NCBI RefSeq assembly: GCF_009296185.1
Contig: NZ_WBJR01000003.1
Coordinates: 1-64,000, forward strand
From: Hydrogenovibrio sp. JE_KL2
GTDB taxonomy: Bacteria > Pseudomonadota > Gammaproteobacteria > Thiomicrospirales > Thiomicrospiraceae
Length of the DNA stretch: 64,000 nt
Reading direction: 5' to 3'
Positions 19,170 to 26,691 of this stretch are shown in pieces. The translations under genes were made by a program, and so were the position numbers. Below the pieces are notes generated by a model. The model ran no database searches. It had not been told where the DNA came from and worked only from the letters and a program-made list of their open reading frames with translations. The first letter of the stretch is position 1, and each line of letters begins with the position of its first letter.

Positions 19170-19937
19170 ATGAATAAGTTTGTTTCACGTTTATTGGTTG
19201 CAGGGCTGTTGCTGACAAGTTCCATGGCTTATGCGGATAACATCAAGATTGCGGTGGCATCGAACTTTTTGGCGACGCTAACGGCTTTGTCCAAAGACTT
19301 TACCAACAAGACAGGGATTCCCGTTGAGATTTCCAGTGGTGCAACGGGCATGCTGTATGCACAAATTCAGAAAGGCGCACCTTACGATATGTTCTTTGCA
19401 GCCGATGCCAAGCGTCCAAAATTATTGGAGAAGGAAGGTTTGATTGCTTCCAACTCACGCTTTACCTATGTGACAGGTAAGCTAGTATCCTGGGCTCCGA
19501 GGTCGTCGAATGTCTCTGCGGATTTGGCATCACTTAACCCTAAGGATGGCAATCTACACTTTATCGCTATCGCCAACCCGAAAACAGCGCCTTATGGTGC
19601 AGCTGCCGTGGCGGTTCTGAAGCATTATGGTGTGTATGACAAGTTGCAAAATGCCGGGAAAATCGCCATCGGCGGCAACATCGGCAAGACGTTCCAATAT
19701 GCCGCTTCGGGCAATGCACAAATTGGTTTGGTGGCAAAATCTTATGTTTCCAACCCTGAAAAACCAGTGGGCGGAACCTTTGTTGAGATTCCTGGCAACC
19801 TTTACCCTAAGCTCACGCAGCAAGCAGTGGTGTTGAAAGGAAAGGATTCGGATGCAGTGAAAAAGTTTTTGGCCTACTTCAAGTCAGATGCGGCTAAAAA
19901 ACAAATCCAAGCGTACGGTTACGGGCTAGGCGATTAA
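19170..19937 (+). CDS. modA: Molybdate-binding periplasmic protein
   Basis: ModA captures molybdate or tungstate in the periplasm for the ModBC importer. A signal peptide (ending at MAYA) is followed by the type II binding-protein fold with IKIAVASNFLATL, ISSGATGMLYAQIQKGAPYDMFFAAD, which bears the anion-binding Ser and Thr, and IANPKTAPYGAAAVAVL. The length is 255 residues. A clear AAAGGAAAAG precedes the ATG. It is followed by modB and modC. Confidence 0.96.
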   Translation: MNKFVSRLLVAGLLLTSSMAYADNIKIAVASNFLATLTALSKDFTNKTGIPVEISSGATGMLYAQIQKGAPYDMFFAADAKRPKLLEKEGLIASNSRFTYVTGKLVSWAPRSSNVSADLASLNPKDGNLHFIAIANPKTAPYGAAAVAVLKHYGVYDKLQNAGKIAIGGNIGKTFQYAASGNAQIGLVAKSYVSNPEKPVGGTFVEIPGNLYPKLTQQAVVLKGKDSDAVKKFLAYFKSDAAKKQIQAYGYGLGD

Positions 19938-20039
19938 TCATCCAAGGGGTGCAAAAGACAGGCATATCGTGGCGAACTCGGCTATGCTATCAGGCTGAAT
20001 CTATAGTCGAGTCATGATCATATTTAGGAGACAGTAGGA

Positions 20040-20720
20040 GTGCTAGCGGGGATGGATTTTCAGCCATTGTGGATCACTTTTAAAATCGCGTTTTTGACGA
20101 CGGTAATCTTGATTGTCCTCAGCACGCCGTTGGCACTTTGGTTGGCTAAAATCCAAGGCAAGAAAAAGGCGGTTTTAGAAGCGGTGGTTGCCCTGCCGCT
20201 AGTATTGCCGCCAACGGTTCTGGGCTTTTATTTTCTCGTGTTGCTGTCTCCAACCGGCTATCTGGGTAGCATCTGGGCGTCTTTCGGGTTTTCGCCGCTG
20301 ACCTTTTCGTTAAGTGGTGTCGTCATTGGTTCGATTATCTATTCTCTGCCGTTTATGGTTCAGCCTTTGATGCAAGGGTTTGAGCAGCTAGGCAAACGCC
20401 CGTCGGAAGTTGCTGCCACTTTAGGGGCTGGGCCGCTGGATCGTTTTTTTAGTGTGATCTTACCTTTGACCAAACGCCAATATCTGTTGGGGGCGACCTT
20501 GGCGTTCGCCCATACGGTCGGTGAGTTTGGTGTGGTGTTGATGATCGGGGGCAATATTCCCGGCGTTACGCAGGTTGCGTCCATTGCCATCTACGACCAT
20601 GTTGAGCAGATGGAATATACTCAGGCACATGTATTGTCACTGATTATGTTGATATTGAGTTTGACGGTACTGACCATCGTTTACGGTATGAATCGTCGCA
20701 TGGAGGTGAAAGTCGGGTGA
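20040..20720 (+). CDS. modB: Molybdate ABC transporter permease
   Basis: The protein has about five membrane helices and the conserved permease loop for ATPase contact (EVAATLGAGPLDRFFSVILP), followed by GEFGVVLMIGGNIPG, a ModB hallmark. The GTG at 20040 has AGGAG at 20026-20030 with good spacing; an ATG at 20052 is a possible alternative. The stop codon overlaps the modC start by four bases. Confidence 0.95.
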   Translation: MLAGMDFQPLWITFKIAFLTTVILIVLSTPLALWLAKIQGKKKAVLEAVVALPLVLPPTVLGFYFLVLLSPTGYLGSIWASFGFSPLTFSLSGVVIGSIIYSLPFMVQPLMQGFEQLGKRPSEVAATLGAGPLDRFFSVILPLTKRQYLLGATLAFAHTVGEFGVVLMIGGNIPGVTQVASIAIYDHVEQMEYTQAHVLSLIMLILSLTVLTIVYGMNRRMEVKVG

Positions 20721-21823
20721 CTCAAATACAAATGACACCAGCCGCTCTTTCCGGCAATCTTTCCGTTCAGCTCGGCGACTTTATTTTACAGACAGGTGAC
20801 TTCGCCATTCCGCTTACGGGCGTGACGGCAATTTTCGGACATTCCGGTAGTGGCAAGACCACTTTCATTCGCTGTTTGGCAGGCTTTGAAAACAACGCCG
20901 AAGGCAAGGTCAATTTCGGTAATCAACCTTGGTTACAAGCTAAAAAATCTCTACCAATTCACAAACGAAACATTGGCTATGTGTTTCAGGAAGCCAGTTT
21001 GTTTCCACATCTCGATGTCGAAGGTAACTTGACCTATGGTTTGAAGCGAGCGTTGAAGGCCGGCAAAGCGCAAACCATCACTTTTGAACAGGTAGTCGAT
21101 TGGCTTGGATTGTCTGCTTTGCTTGACCGGGATGTGCAAACGCTGTCCGGCGGTGAGCGTCAGCGTGTTGCTATTGCCCGCACCTTATTGTCACAACCTG
21201 CTATTTTGATGATGGATGAACCCATGGCAGCACTGGATTTGTTTGCCAAGCGCGCCATCATGCCATATCTGGAGCGCTTGCGGGATGCGCTGGAAATTCC
21301 GATTCTCTATATTTCCCATTCGCCTCAGGAAGTTGAGCGTTTAGCGGATCGCGTGATGTTTATGGAAAAAGGGCGCATTGTTGACTTCGAGCCGATTGAG
21401 CAAGCACTGAACCGCGAAGGCACACCTTTATACCAAGGTGAAGAGCCGAGAAGTGTGTTGAAAAGCCGGCTGGTTGAGCAGCTTGAACCTGAAGGTTTGT
21501 CTCGCGTGCAAGTCGGCGACGCGTCTCTGTTTGTGCCACACTTGCCACAGACAGTGGGGAGTGAAGTGCGTTTAGTGATTGCCGCGCAACAAATCAGTTT
21601 GATGAAAGAAAAGCCGGAATTCACCTCCATGTTGAACCACTTGCCGGTAACGATTGAATCCATCGAACCGCACAATGATTACAGTGTCATGATGAGGTTA
21701 CGCTTGTCGGCATCCAGCTTGCCGTTGATGGCGCAAGTGACTAAGCGGTCGATACAAAGCCTTCAGTTGGCACCGGGGCAGCATTGGGTGGCGGCGATAA
21801 AATCAGTCGCCATTCTAGACTAA
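20717..21823 (+). CDS. modC: Molybdate ABC transporter ATP-binding protein
   Basis: ModC powers molybdate import. It has Walker A (GHSGSGKTT), Q-loop region (GYVFQEASLFPHL), signature LSGGERQR, Walker B (ILMMDEPMAALD) and the H-loop (YISHSP). The C-terminal 130 residues form a regulatory Mop/TOBE-like domain. The start codon is GTG, overlapping modB (GTGA). The operon ends in the paired 19-bp repeat hairpin. Confidence 0.95.
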   Translation: MTQIQMTPAALSGNLSVQLGDFILQTGDFAIPLTGVTAIFGHSGSGKTTFIRCLAGFENNAEGKVNFGNQPWLQAKKSLPIHKRNIGYVFQEASLFPHLDVEGNLTYGLKRALKAGKAQTITFEQVVDWLGLSALLDRDVQTLSGGERQRVAIARTLLSQPAILMMDEPMAALDLFAKRAIMPYLERLRDALEIPILYISHSPQEVERLADRVMFMEKGRIVDFEPIEQALNREGTPLYQGEEPRSVLKSRLVEQLEPEGLSRVQVGDASLFVPHLPQTVGSEVRLVIAAQQISLMKEKPEFTSMLNHLPVTIESIEPHNDYSVMMRLRLSASSLPLMAQVTKRSIQSLQLAPGQHWVAAIKSVAILD

Positions 21824-21835
21824 TTTTTCTCATCG

Positions 21836-21886
21836 AAAATCTACCAGGTTGGGGGTGGCAGCACTGACCCCAACCTGGCAGATTTT
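21836..21886. terminator. Inverted pair of 19-bp repeats (copies 3 and 4), probable bidirectional terminator
   Basis: Left arm AAAATCTACCAGGTTGGGG (21836-21854) and right arm CCCCAACCTGGCAGATTTT (21868-21886) are complementary at 18 of 19 positions around a 13-base loop. It lies between the stop codons of converging modC and the P-type ATPase gene. The terminal AAAA/TTTT give short U runs on both strands. The single mismatch is A to C on the plus-strand RNA and a G-U pair on the minus-strand RNA. Confidence 0.8.
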
Positions 21887-21890
21887 GGTT

Positions 21891-24596
21891 CTAAATCCAC
21901 TTCAGTTTAAACAATTCTTTGACTGCCGATAGCAACAGCGTCGGTGTGGAAGAAATAGCAAATGCCAGTGACAAGTCGGTAAAGGTGAGAGGAACGGTGC
22001 CGAGTATCGTATGCCCGATTGGGAAATACACCATGATTAACGACAAACTTCCCGAGCCGAAGACTGCAAGCAAGAGTATGGGGTTGCTCAAAGGGTTTCG
22101 TCGGTAAAGCGTGCTGAATGTCCGGGCATCGAAAACATGGAACAACTGCCCGAAAATCAAGGTCATGAACGCCAGTGTCTGAGCATATTCCAAACTTTGT
22201 CCATGTGATAACGCCAAGCTAAACATCCAGTAAGTGACGCCGCCCATTGCCAATCCTCTTAGAATAATGCGAGTACCGAGTTGTTCGGAAAAGAAACTCT
22301 CGGCGCGGGTTCGAGGACGTCGTTGCATCAAATCCCTCTCGGCATTGTCCACGCCAAGTGCCAGTGAGGGCAGGCCATCACTAACCAAATTCACCCAGAG
22401 AATCATCAATGGTGCCAGGGTCAGTAGCGGTTCACCTGACATCAGCGCAAACGCAAAAAGAATGGCCGAGACTTCTCCCACATTGGTGGTGAGGTCTTGG
22501 CGGATGAACTTGCGAATATTGTCGTAAATGCGACGACCTTCTTTCACGGCTTTGACAAGTGTAGCGAAGTTGTCATCCAGCAAAATAAGGTCGGCAGATT
22601 CTTTGGCGACTTCGGTACCCATCACACCCATGGCGATACCGATGTCCGCCTTGCGTAGCGCAGGGGCGTCATTGACGCCATCTCCCGTCATGGCGACTAC
22701 ATGGTGTTGGGCTTGCAGTGCTTTGACGATGCGAAGCTTATGTTCGGGTGTCACTCGGGCAAACACACTGACGGTTGCAACGTGTCCTCCCAGATCATCA
22801 TCACTCAGCGCGTCCATTTCCGCACCGCTAATGACTTCTAAAGGGTGGTTAGGAGTGGATAGGTTGATTTGCTTGGCAATGGCCTTGGCGGTAATGGCAT
22901 GGTCTCCGGTAATCATGATGACGCGAATCCCAGCGCTGTGGCATTCTTGAATGGCGGCAATCGCCTCCGCTCTTGGCGGGTCGATAATGCCATGGATGCC
23001 GGTGAAAATCAGGTTGTTTTCCAGTTTGTCGTGCGGCAAGTCCAACTCCGTCGGTTCCAAGTAGCGATAGGCGATCGCCAAGGTTCTCAAAGATTTTGAG
23101 CCGAAGTTTTCCAACACCTGCTCAATCATCTCGGCATCGCTCAAAGGGTCGAGTCTTGAGTTTTGGTAGTCAATGGCTTCAGAATGCTTCAGCAAGACAT
23201 CGGGCGCGCCTTTGGCAATCAGCAAATAGCGACCTTCATGGTCTTTGACGATGACACTCATCATTTTGCGCTTGGGGTCGAACGGAAAGCTGGCAATGAG
23301 CTGGTAGTTTTGATGCAGTTCCTGTTTATGCAAATCCGCTTTGGCGGCGGCCACCAAAATCGCCCCTTCGGTCGGTAAGCCTTGAAAACTGTGTTTGCCA
23401 TCTTTGTGAATGAGTTCGGTTTCGCTACAAAGTGCGGAGTAGGTCAGCATCTGTTTGAGGTAAAAATGACTTGGGTGGTGCGGTGAAACAATTTCCATTT
23501 GCGGGGTTTTGAAGTGGCCGACGGGTTCATAACCGACGCCTTCCAAGTGGTACTCCGTGCCTGCGGCCCAGATTTCGACAACCTGCATCTTGTTTTGCGT
23601 GAGCGTCCCGGTTTTGTCGGAGCAGATAACCGTGGTGGAGCCGAGGGTTTCAACCGATGCCAGTTGTTTGATGAGTGCATTTTCAGAGACCAGCTGCTTG
23701 GCGCCGAGCGTCAGCACAATGGTGACGACGGTCAGTAATCCTTCGGGGATGGCGGCCACTGCCAGTGAAATACCGCTGTCAATCAGGTTGATGAAAGCCA
23801 GTCCTTTCATCAAGCCGATGCTGATAATCGCCGCGACAATCAGTAGCGCTATCCAGATAAGCAATTTGGATAAGGCGCCAATGCGTTTTTGTAAGGGCGT
23901 GAGCTGATTTTCGGTTGCCTGCATCAAGCTGGCAATCTTGCCGACTTCGGTTTGCATGCCTGTTTCCGTGACGATGGCAATGCCATTGCCCTGAGTGATG
24001 GAGGTACTCATGAACAGTTGATTGAGTTGATCCGCCAGAGGAATGTTTTGATCACTGATGGGCTGGATGTGCTTAGCAACTGAATCGGATTCTCCAGTCA
24101 GTGCAGACTCGTCCACTTCCAAACGATGCGTTTCGAGCAATCGGCAATCCGCAGGTGTAATGTCACCGGTTTTGAGTTTGATGATGTCGCCGGGAACCAA
24201 CTCTTTTGCCGGAAGGGTTTGCCATTGACCTTGGCGTTTGACGGTGCAGACCGGCGAAGACATTTGACGAAGCGCATCAATGGATTTTTGTGCATTGTAT
24301 TCCTGAGTGAAGGTGATGGCGGCATTGATGAGAATAATCACGCCAATGACCATGGCATCAAGATGGTGTTCAGTATAGATAGATAATAAGGCGCCAACCG
24401 CCAAAATGATGAGCAGTGGGTTTTTGAATTGAGACAGTAAAATCTTGAGTGCAGATGCCGAGTGTGACTGGCGGATTTCATTGGCGCCGAATTTTTGCTG
24501 ACGCTCTGCGACCAATTGATCGGCAAGTCCGGCTTCAATCGTGCTTTTAAGAGCGCTAATGACAGATTCTGCTGTTTGATGACCCCACTTCATCAT
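21891..24596 (-). CDS. Cation-translocating P-type ATPase (type II, calcium-pump-like)
   Basis: The 901-residue protein has the full P-type layout: an N-terminal cation ATPase domain, an actuator domain with TGES (about 167-170), the M4 motif AAIPEGLLTV (about 281-290), the phosphorylation site DKTGT (Asp327), the nucleotide domain with KGAPD, TGDGVND, and six C-terminal helices. The PEGL motif and overall size place it with type II pumps such as calcium or related PMR1-like ATPases. The transported ion is not settled by these motifs. It converges with modC. Confidence 0.93.
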   Translation of the reverse strand: MMKWGHQTAESVISALKSTIEAGLADQLVAERQQKFGANEIRQSHSASALKILLSQFKNPLLIILAVGALLSIYTEHHLDAMVIGVIILINAAITFTQEYNAQKSIDALRQMSSPVCTVKRQGQWQTLPAKELVPGDIIKLKTGDITPADCRLLETHRLEVDESALTGESDSVAKHIQPISDQNIPLADQLNQLFMSTSITQGNGIAIVTETGMQTEVGKIASLMQATENQLTPLQKRIGALSKLLIWIALLIVAAIISIGLMKGLAFINLIDSGISLAVAAIPEGLLTVVTIVLTLGAKQLVSENALIKQLASVETLGSTTVICSDKTGTLTQNKMQVVEIWAAGTEYHLEGVGYEPVGHFKTPQMEIVSPHHPSHFYLKQMLTYSALCSETELIHKDGKHSFQGLPTEGAILVAAAKADLHKQELHQNYQLIASFPFDPKRKMMSVIVKDHEGRYLLIAKGAPDVLLKHSEAIDYQNSRLDPLSDAEMIEQVLENFGSKSLRTLAIAYRYLEPTELDLPHDKLENNLIFTGIHGIIDPPRAEAIAAIQECHSAGIRVIMITGDHAITAKAIAKQINLSTPNHPLEVISGAEMDALSDDDLGGHVATVSVFARVTPEHKLRIVKALQAQHHVVAMTGDGVNDAPALRKADIGIAMGVMGTEVAKESADLILLDDNFATLVKAVKEGRRIYDNIRKFIRQDLTTNVGEVSAILFAFALMSGEPLLTLAPLMILWVNLVSDGLPSLALGVDNAERDLMQRRPRTRAESFFSEQLGTRIILRGLAMGGVTYWMFSLALSHGQSLEYAQTLAFMTLIFGQLFHVFDARTFSTLYRRNPLSNPILLLAVFGSGSLSLIMVYFPIGHTILGTVPLTFTDLSLAFAISSTPTLLLSAVKELFKLKWI

Positions 24597-24726
24597 GTTC
24601 TCCCTGAGTAAAACTCGGAAATCTTGCTAATACGAAATTAAGAGGTTTCTTTGCGCCTGAATTCTCAGTTAATAACTGTATCAGTCTGCCATAAAAGTTG
24701 GGCAAAGCCAACGAATTGAGGAGGGC

Positions 24727-25308
24727 TTAGTGGGATTGCGTTGTTAAAAGAAAAGGCACTTTGATGATGTGTTTATCATTCTGTGTAATAAGTGCTGAGA
24801 TTTCCCAGTCCATTTTGTCATTGGTACAGAAGGCCAGCATGATTTTGCCTCGGTAAACGTTCGGGAAACCCGCAACAGGAATCAATGTAGTGCGATTGTA
24901 CCCCATGTACATGTTGGTACCGACGATATCGATTTGTACATTTTGTGGCGATTTTTTAAACCCTTTCAGGGTCAATTGTGCCGTCAGCAAGTGGGCGACC
25001 GGAATCGGGCTATTTGGCGTTATCTGGAGTTCAACGCTTTGCTTGCCGCTGCTGGACGAACAGGTTCCTTGGTGTAAGTGACAAGACGGATCTGTTTTCC
25101 ACACGTCGATCTGAGGTTCATCACTGTCAGAAAAAGGCGACTGGCAGCCAGATAGCAGTACAGAAGATGCTATCAAGAGCATTGACGAGAGAATAAGATG
25201 CCACGTAGAACGTTTCGGCAAAACAAAAGCGCTTTTCATGCGAGACATATTAGAACGAAACCTTGAAGTCTGCAATGTGTAGCGCCGATTTTTCAAAATT
25301 TTCGTCAT
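24727..25308 (-). CDS. Hypothetical lipoprotein, FixH/YtkA-like features
   Basis: A 193-residue protein with a long basic N-terminus, a hydrophobic segment and a lipobox (LLSGC). The exported part has a beta-rich look with Cys residues near CHLHQGTCSSS and the segment NMYMGYNRTTLIPV, whose MGYN is reminiscent of FixH or YtkA-like domains; this is a weak resemblance. The start at 25308 is chosen because CAGGGT precedes it. A longer ORF reaching 25479 runs into mutM and is rejected. It lies 19 bases after mutM and is probably co-transcribed. Confidence 0.65.
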   Translation of the reverse strand: MTKILKNRRYTLQTSRFRSNMSRMKSAFVLPKRSTWHLILSSMLLIASSVLLSGCQSPFSDSDEPQIDVWKTDPSCHLHQGTCSSSSGKQSVELQITPNSPIPVAHLLTAQLTLKGFKKSPQNVQIDIVGTNMYMGYNRTTLIPVAGFPNVYRGKIMLAFCTNDKMDWEISALITQNDKHIIKVPFLLTTQSH

Positions 25309-25327
25309 GGTTTTACCCTGATTTTTT

Positions 25328-26170
25328 CTAACGTTTAGGTTTGGGCTGGCACTGGGGACAAAAATAGCTGGCGCGCTGATTTTGGGTAATGCGCACGATT
25401 GGCGTTGCACAAACCGGGCAGGTCTCGCCTTGTCTGCCATAGACGTTGAGTTCCTGTTTGAAATAACCGGGTTTGCCATCAGGTGTTAGAAAGTCCTTCA
25501 AGGTCGTGCCACCTTGTTCGATGGCTTTGGCAAGTACCTGTTTGATGTTTGAGATCAAGATGTCCGTTTGTGCTCGGGTGAGTTTGTTTGCCGGTGTTTG
25601 TGGATGAATACCGCTCAGGAAAAGCGATTCGTTCGCGTAGATGTTACCGACACCAACAGCATAACGATTGTTCATGATGATGGCTTTGATCGCTGAGGTT
25701 TTGCCTTTCATGTGTTGAAAGAGCTGATCTGTATTAAATTCTTCTGACAGAGGTTCCGGCGCCAAATGTGTCAGCAGTGGATGGGGCATAACCGGTTCAT
25801 CTGTCCACAAAAAAGCGCCAAAACGTCTTGGGTCGTGATAGCGCAGCATAAAGCCATTATCAAATAATACGTCAATGTGATCGTGCTTTTGATGCGGTGT
25901 ATTTTGAGGCAGAACACGAAGGTTGCCCGACATGCCAAGATGAAGAATCAGATGGCTTTCACGCCCTTTGTCATCCGTTAAAGTGAGCAGTAGATATTTT
26001 GCTCGACGAGAGATTCTACTGAGCTTTTTGCCAGGAAGGGTTTCTGTTAAATGTGCTTCCACCGGCCAGCGTAATTTTGGGTTTCTGACAATGAGTTTTT
26101 GGATGTGTTGCCCTTCTGTTTTGGGCTGAATCCCTCTCAGGGTGGTTTCGACTTCTGGTAATTCTGGCAT
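25328..26170 (-). CDS. mutM: Formamidopyrimidine-DNA glycosylase
   Basis: MutM (Fpg) excises 8-oxoguanine and nicks the abasic site. The N-terminus MPELPEVETT carries the catalytic Pro after Met removal and Glu. The helix-two-turn-helix region reads VGVGNIYANESLF. The C-terminal zinc finger is CPVC...CPQC (CPVCATPIVRITQNQ then FCPQCQPK). The 280-residue length is normal. The family's usual neighbours coaD, rpmG, rpmB, radC and coaBC are all in the window, though not adjacent. Confidence 0.97.
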   Translation of the reverse strand: MPELPEVETTLRGIQPKTEGQHIQKLIVRNPKLRWPVEAHLTETLPGKKLSRISRRAKYLLLTLTDDKGRESHLILHLGMSGNLRVLPQNTPHQKHDHIDVLFDNGFMLRYHDPRRFGAFLWTDEPVMPHPLLTHLAPEPLSEEFNTDQLFQHMKGKTSAIKAIIMNNRYAVGVGNIYANESLFLSGIHPQTPANKLTRAQTDILISNIKQVLAKAIEQGGTTLKDFLTPDGKPGYFKQELNVYGRQGETCPVCATPIVRITQNQRASYFCPQCQPKPKR

Positions 26171-26390
26171 GGAATTTTCTACAACCGATTTAAAGGCAGA
26201 TAAAGTTGACCATATTTTAGCGGCTTTACGACAGGTTTGACATAGGTTTGTCGGAAGCGCTTTGTATTCAGGCTTTGAGGGGTTTGCCGATATAGAAGTT
26301 AAGGGCAGTGGAAATCATTGATGCCAAAACAATAAAAACAAGAAGCCAGTGGGCGATTAAAAGTGTCACAAGGGTTTCTAGGAGGTCGAG

Positions 26391-26591
26391 ATGAGTCCTC
26401 ATCAGTATCACGTAGAATTTGACGAAACGAGTTATTGCGTCACCTGCTTAGATGGCACGGTCATGCAGTTTGATTCGATGGAAGATGCGATTGAAGCAAT
26501 GCGGGAGTTTGAGCAAAAACGTTTTCCTGAAACTTGGGAAAAAATTCCGCCGGCAACGCGCTATGCCAAGCAGCTTTATTATCAGGCATAA
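26391..26591 (+). CDS. Small hypothetical protein, 66 residues
   Basis: I do not recognise this protein. It is acidic in its centre (FDSMEDAIEAMREFEQKRF) with two nearby cysteines (YCVTC) near the start and aromatic residues at both ends. The coding potential is supported by a very strong Shine-Dalgarno sequence (AGGAGGTCGAG) just before the ATG. It stands alone between mutM and a sensor cyclase. Confidence 0.7.
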   Translation: MSPHQYHVEFDETSYCVTCLDGTVMQFDSMEDAIEAMREFEQKRFPETWEKIPPATRYAKQLYYQA

Positions 26592-26691
26592 ATTTTTTCG
26601 TTAAAAACGAAATCAATCTTATACGTAAAAGTATTTAGTTGCGATTATAATCGCCTTTATGAACGCTTTGTATGCAACAGATCGCTATTTT

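Noticed and set aside
25309-25479. Long form of the lipoprotein reaching into mutM
   Set aside because: The extension would share mutM coding DNA and would bury the signal peptide; a ribosome site supports 25308.
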